Part shown: one piece after another, positions 34,945 through 43,418 of the stretch
How the letters are laid out: the number at the start of each line of letters is the position of its first letter
Position numbering within the stretch: position 1 is the stretch's first letter
Assembly: GCF_017569205.1 (NCBI RefSeq)
Contig: NZ_CP071870.1
Span: forward strand, 2,046,001 to 2,110,000
DNA: 64,000 nucleotides
Origin: Propioniciclava sp. MC1595
GTDB taxonomy: Bacteria; Actinomycetota; Actinomycetes; Propionibacteriales; Propionibacteriaceae
Reading direction: 5' to 3'
Position numbers and translations under genes: made by a program
Notes under the pieces: generated by a model
The model's input: only the letters and a program-made list of their open reading frames with translations
Told to the model about the DNA's origin: nothing
Databases searched by the model: none

Positions 34945-36183
34945 TCAGACCCGGACGCCCAGCAGCGCGTCCACCAGCGTCAGGACCTCGGTGACGCTCT
35001 CGGTCTCGTCGGTCTCGACGGCCGCCGAGGCCGCGACCCAGGTGTCGACCGCGGCCAGCGCGGCTGGGGCGTCGAGGTCGTCACGGAGGGCGTCCCGGAT
35101 CGCCTGGACCGTCTCGTTGGCGGGGAACGCGGTCGGGTTGTTCGCGATGGACCGCCACGCCGCCAGCCGCTCGGTGGCCCGCTCGAGGTCGGCGTCGGTG
35201 TACTCCCAGTCGGAGCGGTAGTGGTGGTCGAGCAGCACCAGCCGGATCGCCATCGGGTCGACGCCCGCCGCGCGCAGCTTCGAGACCAGCACCAGGTTGC
35301 CCTTGGACTTGCTCATCTTCTCGCCCTGGTAGCCGACCATGCCGCCGTGCACGTAGGCGCGCGCGAAGGCCTGGCCGGTGGCCGCGCGACCCTGGCTGGC
35401 GCTCATCTCGTGGTGCGGGAAGACCAGGTCGGAGCCGCCGCCCTGCACGTCGAAGGCGGGCCCGAGGTGCTCCAAAGCGATGGCGGTGCACTCGATGTGC
35501 CAGCCGGGACGCCCCTTGCCGAGCGGGGAGTCCCAGCTCGGCTCACCGTCGCGCTCGAGCCGCCACACGAGGCAGTCGAGGGCGTCGCGCTTGCCGGGGC
35601 GCTCGGGGTCGCCGCCGCGCTCGCCGAAGATGGCCAGGGCGGCCTCGCGGTCGAGGTGGGAGACCTCACCGGCGCCGGGGGCGGCGCTGCAGGCGAAGTA
35701 CCAGTCGGGGTGCTCGGGGTCGTCGACCTGGTAGACCAGCCCGGTCGGGACCAGGCGCTGGATCAGCTCGGTGACCAGCGGGACCGACTCGACCGCGCCG
35801 ACGTAGTGGTCGGGCGGGATGACCCGCAACGCCTCCATGTCGGTGCGGAACAGCTGCGTCTGGTCCTCGGCCAGCTCCACCCAGTCGACGCCGGTGGCCT
35901 CGGCGCGCTCCAGCAGCGGGTCGTCGACGTCGGTGACGTTCTGGGTGTAGGTGACCTCGAGGCCGGCGTCGCGCCAGGTGCGCACGAGCAGGTCGAAGGC
36001 GACGTAGGTGTTGGCGTGGCCCAGGTGGGTCGCGTCGTACGGCGTGATGCCGCACACGTACAGGCGGGCGGGGCCGTCGGCGGGGCCGACCTCCACGAGT
36101 TCGCCGGTGGCGGTGTCGTGCACACGCGGACGCCGCGGGTCCGGGGACACGCGGGGGACGTCGGGGCGCGACCACGCCTTCAT
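34945..36183 (-). CDS. mshC: Cysteine:glucosaminyl-inositol ligase MshC (mycothiol)
   Basis: ATP-dependent ligase joining cysteine to GlcN-inositol in mycothiol synthesis. 412 residues and related to CysRS. HIGH motif in [14 protein letters not shown] in [10 protein letters not shown], and zinc/cysteine-binding residues in [13 protein letters not shown] and [15 protein letters not shown]. It lacks the CysRS anticodon-binding domain, and the sequence around [12 protein letters not shown] is MshC-like. Mycothiol is restricted to actinobacteria, which supports the host assignment. A 19-bp palindrome lies 26 bp upstream of ATG 36183. Confidence 0.93.
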   Translation of the reverse strand: MKAWSRPDVPRVSPDPRRPRVHDTATGELVEVGPADGPARLYVCGITPYDATHLGHANTYVAFDLLVRTWRDAGLEVTYTQNVTDVDDPLLERAEATGVDWVELAEDQTQLFRTDMEALRVIPPDHYVGAVESVPLVTELIQRLVPTGLVYQVDDPEHPDWYFACSAAPGAGEVSHLDREAALAIFGERGGDPERPGKRDALDCLVWRLERDGEPSWDSPLGKGRPGWHIECTAIALEHLGPAFDVQGGGSDLVFPHHEMSASQGRAATGQAFARAYVHGGMVGYQGEKMSKSKGNLVLVSKLRAAGVDPMAIRLVLLDHHYRSDWEYTDADLERATERLAAWRSIANNPTAFPANETVQAIRDALRDDLDAPAALAAVDTWVAASAAVETDETESVTEVLTLVDALLGVRV

Positions 36184-36208
36184 GGGACTCCTCGGGGCGA
36201 CTCACCGG

Positions 36209-36227
36209 GCGTGGCACCGTGCCACGC
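36209..36227. promoter_or_regulatory. 19-bp palindrome between mshC and uppP
   Basis: GCGTGGCACCGTGCCACGC is a perfect inverted repeat with 9-bp arms and a 1-bp centre, 26 bp upstream of the mshC start and 90 bp upstream of uppP. The geometry suits a dimeric repressor or activator of mshC or of both genes. The regulator is unknown; an RNA hairpin in the mshC leader is the alternative. Confidence 0.6.
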
Positions 36228-36316
36228 GCGCTCGCCAGCCTAACGTGGCCCGTGCGGGGTACGCTGGCCCGGCCGTGGGCGCCGAGACGACTGTGCCCGG
36301 GAACGAGAGGGAACAC

Positions 36317-37159
36317 ATGTTGGAGTGGTGGCAGTCGGTGATCCTCGGGATCGTCGAGGGCGTCACGGAGTTCCTCCCCATCAGCTCCACCGGTCACCTC
36401 ACCGTGGTCGAGAAGCTGATGGGCCTGCAGATCAACGACCCGTCGGTGACGGCGTACACGGCGATCATCCAGATCGGCGCCATGGTCGCCTCGATCGTCT
36501 ACTTCTGGGGCGACATCATCCGCATCGCCGGGGCGTGGTTCGCCGGCCTGGCGAACAAGGAGCGCCGCGGCCCCGACTACCAGCTCGGCTGGGCCGTCAT
36601 CGTCGGCTTCACCGTGACCGCGGTCGTCGCCCTGCTCCTCAAGGACCTCATCGAGGGCCCCCTGCGGTCGCTGTGGTTCGTGGTGGGCGGCCTGCTGGTG
36701 TGGAGCGTGGCCATGTTCGTCGGCGACCGGGTCGGCAAGCAGGAACGCGGCGAGGACTCGATCACGTGGAAGGACGGCGCGCTGCTCGGCCTCGTCCAGT
36801 GCCTCTCGCTGGTGCCGGGCGTGAGCCGCTCGGGTGCCACCATCACCGGGGCGCTGTTCCTCGGCATCGACCGTGTCACCGCCACGCGGATGAGCTTCTT
36901 CCTCGGCATCCCCACGCTCGTGGCGGCCGGGTCGTTCCAGGCCGTCACGTCGGCGTCCGACATCGCCGCCCCCGGCGGCATCGGCTGGGTCGCCACCATC
37001 ATCGGCATCGTCGTGTCGTTCGTCGTCGCCTACGCCTCCATCGCGTGGTTGCTGAAGTTCGTGGCCACCAACGACTTCACCGCGTTCGTCGTCTACCGCG
37101 TGGTCGTCGGCCTGGTCATCGCCGGCCTGCTGCTGGCGAACGTGATCACGCCGGTGTAG
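36317..37159 (+). CDS. uppP: Undecaprenyl-diphosphatase UppP/BacA
   Basis: Integral membrane phosphatase recycling undecaprenyl pyrophosphate for cell-wall synthesis; also gives bacitracin tolerance. 280 residues with about seven or eight membrane helices. Both catalytic motifs are intact: EGVTEFLPISSTGH near residue 13 and PGVSRSGAT near residue 170. ATG 36317 is preceded by GAGAGGGAA. A likely -10 is TACGCT at 36260-36265, giving a 5' UTR of about 45 nt. Confidence 0.96.
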   Translation: MLEWWQSVILGIVEGVTEFLPISSTGHLTVVEKLMGLQINDPSVTAYTAIIQIGAMVASIVYFWGDIIRIAGAWFAGLANKERRGPDYQLGWAVIVGFTVTAVVALLLKDLIEGPLRSLWFVVGGLLVWSVAMFVGDRVGKQERGEDSITWKDGALLGLVQCLSLVPGVSRSGATITGALFLGIDRVTATRMSFFLGIPTLVAAGSFQAVTSASDIAAPGGIGWVATIIGIVVSFVVAYASIAWLLKFVATNDFTAFVVYRVVVGLVIAGLLLANVITPV

Positions 37160-37173
37160 CTATCGTGGCCGCC

Positions 37174-38139
37174 ATGTTGCGCCGGAGTGTGGGGACCAGC
37201 GGGTTGACCGTCGGACGCCTCGGGCTCGGCACGATGACCTGGGGGCGCGACACCCGCCCCGACGACGCCAAGGAGGTGCTGCGCGCGTTCGTGGCCGCCG
37301 GTGGCGACCTCGTCGACACCGCCCCCGCCTACTCGCGCGGGGCAGCCGAGCGCATCCTCGGGAGGCTGCTGCGCACCGACGTCGACCGCGACGACGTGGT
37401 GATCGCCACCAAGGCCGGGTTCACCTTCCGCGACGGCGTGCGGGTCGTGGACACCTCGCGCCGGGTCCTGCTGGACGACCTGTACGAGTCCCTGCGCCGC
37501 CTGGGCACCGACCACATCGACGTCTGGCAGGTGCACGCCTGGGGGCAGGCCCCGCTCGAGGAGACCCTCGCCGCCCTCGACCACGCGGTGTCGACCGGCG
37601 TCGTGCGCTACGCGGGCGTGTCGAACTTCGTCGGCTGGCAGACGGCGGCCGCCGCGACGTGGCAGTCGGCGTTCCCCGGGCGGGCGCGGCTGGTGAGCAA
37701 CCAGGTCGAGTACTCGCTGCTGGCCCGCCGGGCCGAGGTCGAGGTCCTGCCCGCCCTGCGCCACTTCGAGATGGGCTTCTTCCCGTGGTCCCCCATGGGC
37801 CGCGGCGTCCTCACCGGCAAGTACCGCGGCGGGGTGCCCCGCGACTCGCGGGCGGCGACGGCGCACTTCGGCTGGTACGTCGAGCCCTACCTCGAGGCCC
37901 GTTCGCGCGCCGTGGTCGAGGCGGTGGCGAAGGCCGCCGACGGGCTCGGGGTGTCGCCGCTGCAGGTGGCGTGGCTGTGGGTCCGGGACGCCCCGGGCGT
38001 GACCGCCCCCCTGCTCGGGGTGCGGACCGCCGCCCAGCTGGCCCCCTACCTCGAGGCGGAGCCGATGACCCTGCCGCCCGAGATCGCCGCCGCCCTCGAC
38101 GACGTGTCGGGCGGCCAAAATGAGGCACGCAGCACCTGA
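37174..38139 (+). CDS. Aldo/keto reductase
   Basis: NADPH-dependent oxidoreductase of the AKR fold; 321 residues. Seen are the start LGLGTMTWG, the catalytic aspartate/tyrosine region DLVDTAPAYSRG, the lysine in VIATKAGF, and the histidine in WQVHAWG. The NADP-binding end includes LLGVRTAAQLAPYL. The substrate is unknown. It is probably leaderless, with TATCGT (37161-37166) 7 nt before ATG 37174, so it has its own promoter despite being only 14 bp after uppP. Confidence 0.92.
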   Translation: MLRRSVGTSGLTVGRLGLGTMTWGRDTRPDDAKEVLRAFVAAGGDLVDTAPAYSRGAAERILGRLLRTDVDRDDVVIATKAGFTFRDGVRVVDTSRRVLLDDLYESLRRLGTDHIDVWQVHAWGQAPLEETLAALDHAVSTGVVRYAGVSNFVGWQTAAAATWQSAFPGRARLVSNQVEYSLLARRAEVEVLPALRHFEMGFFPWSPMGRGVLTGKYRGGVPRDSRAATAHFGWYVEPYLEARSRAVVEAVAKAADGLGVSPLQVAWLWVRDAPGVTAPLLGVRTAAQLAPYLEAEPMTLPPEIAAALDDVSGGQNEARST

Positions 38140-38266
38140 ACCACCCGCAACCCTGATCCCGGGCAGACGCGGACGCCGGCGTGCCCCAGGTGCTGCGCCA
38201 CGTCACCGCGAAGGTGGGACCCGTCGGCTGACGTACGCTGGCGACCTCACGAGGGAAGGGGTTGAC

Positions 38267-39640
38267 ATGCCCAAGCAGCGCGTCGTCGTCATCGGGTCCG
38301 GCTTCGGGGGCTTGTTCACGGCCAAGGCACTCCGGGACGCGGATGTGGCCGTGACGCTGATCTCGAAGACCAGCCACCACCTCTTCCAACCGTTGCTCTA
38401 CCAGGTCGCGACGGGGATCCTCTCCGAGGGCTCCATCGCCCCGGCCACCCGCGAGATCCTGCGCGGCCACCGCAACACCACCGTCGTCACCGGCCTGGTG
38501 ACCGACATCGACACCGAAGCGCGCACGGTCACCCACCGGCACCACGACACCGAGACCACCACGCCCTACGACCACCTGGTCGTGGCCGCGGGGGCGGGCC
38601 AGAGCTACTTCGGCAACGACCACTTCGCCACCTACGCGCCCGGCATGAAGACCATCGACGACGCCCTCGAACTGCGCGCCCGCATCTTCTCCGCGTTCGA
38701 GAACGCCGAGATCGCGGACTCCCCCGAGGAGCGGCAGAAGCTGCTCACCTTCGTGGTCGTCGGCGCCGGACCGACCGGCGTGGAGATGGCCGGCCAGATC
38801 GCCGAGCTCTCCCGCGTCACGCTGCGGGGGCAGTTCCGGCGCATCGACCCGGCCGCCGCGCGCATCATCCTGATCGATGGCGCCGACCAGGTCCTGCCCC
38901 CGTTCGGTCCCCGCCTCGGGCGCAGCACCCAGCGGTCGCTGGAGCGGTCCGGCGTCGAGGTCGTGCTGAACGCGATCGTGACCGAGGTGGATTCCGACTC
39001 CGTCACCTGGCGTACGGCTGACGGGCAGACGACGCGCGTGCCGTCGGCGGCCAAGGTCTGGGCCGCGGGCGTCCGGGGCAGCGAGCTCGGCGCCCTGCTG
39101 GCCGCCCGGACCGGCGTCCCCCTCGACCGCGCCGGGCGTGTGGTCGTCGACGAACACCTCGCGGTCCCCGGGCACCCCGAGGTCACCGTCATCGGCGACC
39201 TCGCCGCCGTCCCCGACGTCCCGGGCGTCGCCCAGGGAGCGATCCAGGGCGCACGGTTCGTCGCCCGGCGCATCGCCGCCAGGGCCGCGGGCCGCGAGCC
39301 CGACCCCGCCCCGTTCCGGTACACCGACAAGGGGTCGATGGCGACCATCTCCAAGTTCGCCGCCGTCGTGAAGATCGGACGCCTCGAGCTCACCGGGATC
39401 GTCGCCTGGGCGGCCTGGCTCTTCCTGCACCTGCTCTACATCGCCGGGTTCAAGTCCCGCATCACCACGCTGCTGCACTGGGCGATCAGCTTCCTCGGCA
39501 CGGGTCGCACCGAACGCGTGATCACCAACCAACAACTCGTCGGACGCCTCGCGCTGGAGCACCTCGGCCAACGAGTCACCGGACGCCTCCTGCGTGGCGA
39601 GACCAACGTCCGCGGCGAGCAGCCGCGACGCGACGCCTGA
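38267..39640 (+). CDS. ndh: Type II NADH dehydrogenase (NDH-2)
   Basis: Non-proton-pumping, membrane-associated NADH:quinone oxidoreductase; 457 residues. The FAD-binding GxGxxG motif is VVIGSGFGGLFTAKAL at the N-terminus and the NADH-binding motif is VVVGAGPTGVEMAG near residue 165. The second FAD motif is VTVIGDLAAVP. The C-terminal hydrophobic segment (LTGIVAWAAWLFLHLLYIAGF) is the family membrane anchor. ATG 38267 has GGGAAGGGG upstream. A TACGCTGG -10-like box lies at 38234-38241. A 13-bp terminator hairpin follows the gene. Confidence 0.94.
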   Translation: MPKQRVVVIGSGFGGLFTAKALRDADVAVTLISKTSHHLFQPLLYQVATGILSEGSIAPATREILRGHRNTTVVTGLVTDIDTEARTVTHRHHDTETTTPYDHLVVAAGAGQSYFGNDHFATYAPGMKTIDDALELRARIFSAFENAEIADSPEERQKLLTFVVVGAGPTGVEMAGQIAELSRVTLRGQFRRIDPAAARIILIDGADQVLPPFGPRLGRSTQRSLERSGVEVVLNAIVTEVDSDSVTWRTADGQTTRVPSAAKVWAAGVRGSELGALLAARTGVPLDRAGRVVVDEHLAVPGHPEVTVIGDLAAVPDVPGVAQGAIQGARFVARRIAARAAGREPDPAPFRYTDKGSMATISKFAAVVKIGRLELTGIVAWAAWLFLHLLYIAGFKSRITTLLHWAISFLGTGRTERVITNQQLVGRLALEHLGQRVTGRLLRGETNVRGEQPRRDA

Positions 39641-39710
39641 CCAGCCACCCGCGGGGGGCGGCCGGACTCTCGGCGCCCCCGCACGGCGGCCCTGATGCCG
39701 CGCCGGCCTG

Positions 39711-39746
39711 CTTGGCCCCGGGCACGCATGCGCGCCCGGGGCCAAG
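39711..39746 (+). terminator. Terminator-like hairpin after ndh
   Basis: CTTGGCCCCGGGC (39711-39723) pairs perfectly with GCCCGGGGCCAAG (39734-39746) around a 10-nt loop. It is very G+C-rich and lacks a T-run, so it may act as a hairpin or bidirectional terminator 70 bp after the ndh stop. Confidence 0.6.
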
Positions 39747-39758
39747 AAGTGGACCATG

Positions 39759-39890
39759 TCAGTCGAGGATGGTCACCTCTCTCACCTGATCGTTGCCGCG
39801 GGTGGACACGTGCACCCGGTAGGGGCCGACCGAGTAGGTTCCATCGGCGTTGTTGCTGATGCTCGACGGCCTCGTGCGGCGGAGCGGCCC
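39759..39890 (-). pseudogene. C-terminal remnant of an unidentified protein gene
   Basis: On the minus strand one frame reads SNNADGTYSVGPYRVHVSTRG and ends REVTILD at a TGA (39759-39761). This looks like the last strands of a beta-rich, possibly secreted, protein domain. No start or upstream domain is found; the sequence upstream loses protein-like character and REP-like repeats begin. It is probably a leftover 3' end. Family not identified. Confidence 0.3.
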
Positions 39891-40024
39891 CTCGGTCCGT
39901 TACGACTACAGGACCGGGCGAACGGTCATGGTCCCCCCGCTCCGTGAGCGTGTCGAACGTCCCCCCGAGTAGCCGCCGCGACGGACGAGCGGTATCCCTC
40001 GATCCCTGAGGTTGTCGCCCTGTC

Positions 40025-40043
40025 CCCTGAGCTTGTCGAAGGG
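40025..40043 (+). repeat. REP-like CCCTGAGCTTGTCGAAGGG element
   Basis: A short imperfect palindrome (CCCT/AGGG ends) of the CCCTGAG-N-TTGTCGAAGGG kind that I know as a scattered repeat in high-G+C genomes. Two degraded relatives lie just upstream: CCCTGAGGTTGTCG at 40004-40017 and GTGAGCGTGTCGAACG near 39943-39959. The cluster marks a non-coding, decaying interval. Confidence 0.6.
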
Positions 40044-40125
40044 TAACGACCTGCACATCGCACCACCCCCTGCACCGTCGACCCGAGAAGCCGCCGCAAG
40101 AGACGAGCAGCGGCGAAGACACACG

Positions 40126-40330
40126 AGCTGGGCGGTCAGTTCCTGCTCGCGGGCATGGCTCCCCGCAAGGCAGAGATGCGCGAGGCCGCGATCGCCATGG
40201 GCAAGACGCTCGCCAAGGAGGGAGTCGAGGTGCGGATGCTCGCCAGCTCACCCCCGAGGGGCTGGCCGGAGCTGACGCGCTCATCATCGCGACGGGCGCG
40301 CGTTCTGCGTGCGCGAGCAGGGGCACCGCC
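40126..40330 (+). pseudogene. Fragment of an FAD/NAD(P)-type enoate/dienoyl reductase
   Basis: One frame reads ELGGQFLLAGMAPRKAEMREA and continues MGKTLAKEGVEVRM; after a frameshift near 40240 another frame reads QLTPEGLAGADALIIATGA. Together they resemble the NAD(P)-domain segment of old-yellow-enzyme/2,4-dienoyl-CoA reductase-like proteins (GGQ-LLA...P-K-E...GVEV...ADAVIIATGA). N- and C-terminal parts are missing, so this is a dead remnant of about 65 codons. Confidence 0.55.
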
Positions 40331-40353
40331 TACTCACGCGCCCACGAAGTAGA

Positions 40354-40382
40354 TTGACAGCCTTACTATTCAGACATTCGAT
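40354..40382 (+). promoter_or_regulatory. Promoter of the padR-HAAS pair
   Basis: TTGACA (40354-40359) and TTCGAT (40377-40382) are separated by 17 nt; ATG 40389 follows 6 nt later, implying a leaderless transcript. ATCTAGAT (40381-40388), a perfect 8-bp palindrome, lies directly between the -10 and the start codon and could be part of a PadR operator (autoregulation, inferred). Confidence 0.65.
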
Positions 40383-40388
40383 CTAGAT

Positions 40389-40742
40389 ATGGACACTGAC
40401 ATCGCCTGGCCCAGCGAGTGGCTGCGCGGCGTGCTGGGGGCTTGCGTTCTTCGCATCCTGTCGGACGGACCCACGTACGGCTACGAGATCGCCACGCGCC
40501 TCGCCGCCGCCGGGCTCGGGACCGTCAAGGGCGGCACGCTCTACCCCCTCCTCGGGCGCTTCGAGGAAGCCGGGTGGGTCGAGGTCGAGTGGCGCCCCGG
40601 CGACGGTGGCCCCGGACGCAAGTACTACGCCCTCACCGACGCCGGCCGCAGCGAGGCCTCGGCGGTCGCCGCCCGCTGGGCCCAGTTCACCGACACCACC
40701 CGTCTGCTCACCGACCCCCTCATCGATCCCAGGAAGGCCTGA
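40389..40742 (+). CDS. PadR family transcriptional regulator
   Basis: 117-residue winged-helix repressor. It shows the PadR signature LRILSDGPTYGYEIATRLAAAGLGTVKGGTLYPLLGRFEEAGWVEVEW and RKYYALTDAGR. The C-terminal dimerisation helix is short, so it is a minimal PadR-s2 type. It is followed after 1 bp by a HAAS-domain membrane protein, the classic two-gene unit in which PadR controls expression of its partner. Confidence 0.93.
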   Translation: MDTDIAWPSEWLRGVLGACVLRILSDGPTYGYEIATRLAAAGLGTVKGGTLYPLLGRFEEAGWVEVEWRPGDGGPGRKYYALTDAGRSEASAVAARWAQFTDTTRLLTDPLIDPRKA

Positions 40743-40743
40743 C

Positions 40744-41457
40744 ATGCCCGACATCTCCACGCCCCACATCAGCAAGGACTGGCGCGAGGACTTCATCATC
40801 GCCATGCGGACGCAGGACGCCTCGGGCGAGCAGATCGGAGACGCCCTCGCGACCGTCGACGCCCACTGCGCCGAATCCGGTGAGTCCGCCGAGGAGGCCT
40901 TCGGCGACCCGACGACCTACGCCACGACCCTCGTGCCCGAGCCCGCCGCCGGATCAGGGTTCGGGGCGTCGTTCCTCGTCGGCGTGCTCATGGGCCTGCT
41001 TGGGCTCCTCATCGTGCCCCGCGCCGTCGACGACTGGGTGACCCGGACGCCGTTCACCGTCACCATCGGCGACGTCGTGGCCCTCGCCGTCGTCCTCGGC
41101 CTGACCAGCGTCGTCATGGCACTCCCCCGCCGGGTGCTGCCCTGGCTCGCGAAGGTGAAGTACTCCGTGGCGGGCCTGTTGGGCGTCGCGCTGATGGCGG
41201 TGCTCGTGCTCGCGATGCTGTTCCTCACCGACGTCGTGGCCGAGTTCAGCTGGCTGGTCGCGTTGGTGATCGGCGTCGGCCTGCTCGTGGCCAGCGTGAC
41301 CTCCACCTGGCGCGACCTCTCAACCCCCGACCCCGTGGCCGACCCCCGCTCCACCGAGGCTCCGCCCCGTCGCACCCAGTGGCTCGCGGCGCTGACGTTC
41401 CCCATCCTGACGGTCCTGATCCTGGGGATCGACGCCCTCTTCCGCCTGGCCAGCTGA
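40744..41457 (+). CDS. HAAS-domain membrane protein, PadR partner
   Basis: 237 residues. The N-terminal 70 residues are a soluble helical domain (DWREDFIIAMRTQDASGEQIGDALATVDAHCAE...AFGDPTTYA) of the HAAS/DUF1700-like type that accompanies PadR genes. About five hydrophobic segments follow, in pairs. The last helix is LTFPILTVLILGIDALFRL. Probably an envelope-stress or signal-sensing membrane protein; the function is not established. It ends just before the first DUF559-flanking palindrome. Confidence 0.8.
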   Translation: MPDISTPHISKDWREDFIIAMRTQDASGEQIGDALATVDAHCAESGESAEEAFGDPTTYATTLVPEPAAGSGFGASFLVGVLMGLLGLLIVPRAVDDWVTRTPFTVTIGDVVALAVVLGLTSVVMALPRRVLPWLAKVKYSVAGLLGVALMAVLVLAMLFLTDVVAEFSWLVALVIGVGLLVASVTSTWRDLSTPDPVADPRSTEAPPRRTQWLAALTFPILTVLILGIDALFRLAS

Positions 41458-41463
41458 CGTTCG

Positions 41464-41520
41464 CCCTGAGGAAATGATGTGCCAGGGCAGATTGCGCAGG
41501 CGAGGCACGTTTTCTCAGGG
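41464..41520. repeat. Imperfect palindrome, copy 1, 3' of the DUF559 gene
   Basis: About 57 bp with inverted ends CCCTGAGGAAA and TTTTCTCAGGG and an inner GTGCC/GGCAC pair. It begins 4 bp after the stop codon of the AbiEi-DUF559 gene. It shares the outer CTGA/TCAGGG(TGA) ends and an internal GATGTGCCAGG with copy 2 at 42330-42389, in the same orientation. It could serve as a terminator, but the second copy sits on the other side of the gene. Confidence 0.75.
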
Positions 41521-41524
41521 TGAG

Positions 41525-42317
41525 TCAGTATGGCCGTGGCGGGCGATGGTGCCGGCGAGTCCGGAGCAGGCGCAGAAGATACTCCTGAGTGTCCGTCCAG
41601 TCGTCGAACAGTTGCCGGTAGCTGAGCCGAACGGGCGTATGGCCCAGGGCGCGGGCGGCCATGTCGCGCCGATAGTCCTCGTCCCGGTACTGGTGGTGCG
41701 TACGGCTGTCGCATTCGAGGAGGAGCGACTTGCCGACGAGAAAGTCCACGCGGCCCACGCCAGGGATGTCGATCTGAGGCTTGACCTGGACCTGATGCTG
41801 CTGGAGCCAGAGCCGCAGCCTCGTCTCGGACCCGGATTCGGCGCTCGGGTCGAAGAACCGGAGTGCGTGCTGCTTGCGGCCCGACGTGCCCGCGATGAGA
41901 ACGCGGGCATCCGTCAGGCTGATCAGGCCCAGATTCACCGCAGACTCAAGCACCATCAGCGCGTCCTCGGCGCTGTGGTGGCTGAGCCAGACAGTCTGCC
42001 AGCGGAAAAACCGCCTCAGCAGGGAGGGGGCCGTAGTGGGGGTGCCAGTTCGGATGGGATCGCTTGGCGCCCCTGTCCACAATGACGTGCGGTTCACCGG
42101 GAGGCCGTGTCCACAGGCCGTACTGGGCACACCCCGAGAGGCAGCCAAGCCGTCCGCCCTTGCTGACGGCCCTCACCACAGCGGACTCCGCTGTGGGGTG
42201 GGCGACCCAGCCCCTGGTTATCCGGACCAGGGTGCCGGCGTCGAGGGCCGCCCTGATCGCCTTGTCGTCCCAGCCGCCGCGGCGTAGGTCTGAGATCTTC
42301 AGTACTCCGGAGGTCAT
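41525..42317 (-). pseudogene. AbiEi-type wHTH/DUF559 nuclease-like protein, frameshifted
   Basis: Two overlapping frames together make one family protein of about 260 residues. Frame 1, from ATG 42317, has the AbiEi-like antitoxin winged helix (LKISDLRRGGWDDKAIRAALDAG, ITRGWVAHP) up to PLADCLAQ. The other frame continues HHSAEDALMVLESAVNLG and then the DUF559 domain, a PD-(D/E)xK/Vsr-like fold (GVGRVDFLVG, LLLECDSRTHHQYRDEDYRRD). The switch is near 41975-41990, implying a 1-nt indel (real mutation or sequencing error). The nuclease residues D, E-x-D remain. Confidence 0.75.
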
Positions 42318-42329
42318 GGCCGAGACTCA

Positions 42330-42389
42330 TCCTGAAGTTTTGATGTGCCAGGCGTGCATGTCGGCTGGAGGGACGAATGTTCAGGGTGA
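42330..42389. repeat. Imperfect palindrome, copy 2, 5' of the DUF559 gene
   Basis: Related to copy 1: TCCTGAAGTTTTGATGTGCC at one end and GTTCAGGGTGA at the other, with GATGTGCCAGG (42342-42352) identical to copy 1. It lies 12 bp upstream of the DUF559 start codon, so it would be in the promoter or leader. Similarity to copy 1 is about half to two-thirds of positions by eye. Confidence 0.7.
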
Positions 42390-42465
42390 AAATTCCGCAC
42401 ACCCGTCACTCTCGGCGCTGGACCCTACGATTCACCGTTATCCACAGGACGACGTCTTATCGACC

Positions 42466-43335
42466 TCAGCGCAGGAACTGCCCCGGCACGTCGAAGTACC
42501 GAGAGTCGCGGGCGAAGGCGCGGAAGAAGCAGAAGATGTAGCCCATCCGCTCGTCGTAGCACTCCCACGTGGTGACGCGGCTTCCGATGACGTCTCCGTC
42601 GGGCGCGTGATCGAAGCGCTCGGCCAGCTCGCAGAGATCGTCCCTCGTCAGGTGCGACAGGACGCTCGGGTACCTGAGCCCACCGAGGTAGCTCGGCAGC
42701 GGCACGTCGCGGCACACGTCTAGCGGCCCGTCGGGCGTGATGACCTCGACGAAGCGGGTGGTGATGCGGCCGAACAGTCCGCCGAGCGGCATGGCGTCGT
42801 CGATGAGGTCGTCGGCGATGTGCTGCTCGTGCGCCGCGACCTTCACATTACCCAGCAGCATGAGCTCCGCGAGGGCCTGATCGACCTCCTCGTCGGCGGG
42901 TGCATCCCCCGCGAGATCCCTCAGCTCGACGGCGGTCTGGTAGGCCACGAGGGCGTCGGCCAACTCGGGGGTCGTCTCGAACATCGCGTCCCCGAGCGCG
43001 ACCTCAAGCGCAGTCCTGCTCGGCCCGCCGGCGCGCACCACCTCGTCGAGCCAGCGGACGAACCGGGGCGCGACGTCGGCGATGATCGTGCGGTTCCCCT
43101 CGGCCACGGCTCTTGATGTGCCCCAGTCGATCGGGAGGCCTTCGCCCCGGATCGCTCGGCCTGCGGTACCGCTCGCCCATGCGCCGAACGCGAGCCAGTT
43201 GACGTCCCGCCGCCCGACGACGTCGGCCACGGCAAGCGCGAGGTCGCGGTAGCAGGTGGTGATGGCCACGTTCCGAACCACGGGGTCGGTCATCGCGACG
43301 ATGTCGCCGACCATCTGCTGCGTGGGGTGGGGCAT
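42466..43335 (-). CDS. Conserved actinobacterial protein of unknown function
   Basis: 289 residues. The N-terminal third, TTCYRDLALAVADVVGRRDVNWLAFGAWASGTAGRAIRGE, resembles a family of uncharacterised actinobacterial proteins that I recall only as hypothetical. The rest is helical, without signal peptide or clear membrane segments. ATG 43335 has TACGAT 5 nt upstream (43341-43346), so it is probably leaderless. No enzymatic motif is recognised. Flanked by the DUF559 locus and a tRNA gene, it may belong to an accessory segment. Confidence 0.75.
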   Translation of the reverse strand: MPHPTQQMVGDIVAMTDPVVRNVAITTCYRDLALAVADVVGRRDVNWLAFGAWASGTAGRAIRGEGLPIDWGTSRAVAEGNRTIIADVAPRFVRWLDEVVRAGGPSRTALEVALGDAMFETTPELADALVAYQTAVELRDLAGDAPADEEVDQALAELMLLGNVKVAAHEQHIADDLIDDAMPLGGLFGRITTRFVEVITPDGPLDVCRDVPLPSYLGGLRYPSVLSHLTRDDLCELAERFDHAPDGDVIGSRVTTWECYDERMGYIFCFFRAFARDSRYFDVPGQFLR

Positions 43336-43418
43336 AGGTCATCGTAACCAGCATCGTCGCGGCCACGGGCAACTGGCGTTCGACGATCAAGACGACGTGC
43401 CCCTCTAGGCTGGGTTGC

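Noticed and set aside
38171-38232. A frame reading ADAGVPQVLRHVTAKVGPVG with a stop, between the aldo/keto reductase and ndh.
   Set aside because: It could be a 20-codon gene remnant, but it is too short to distinguish from chance in G+C-rich DNA.
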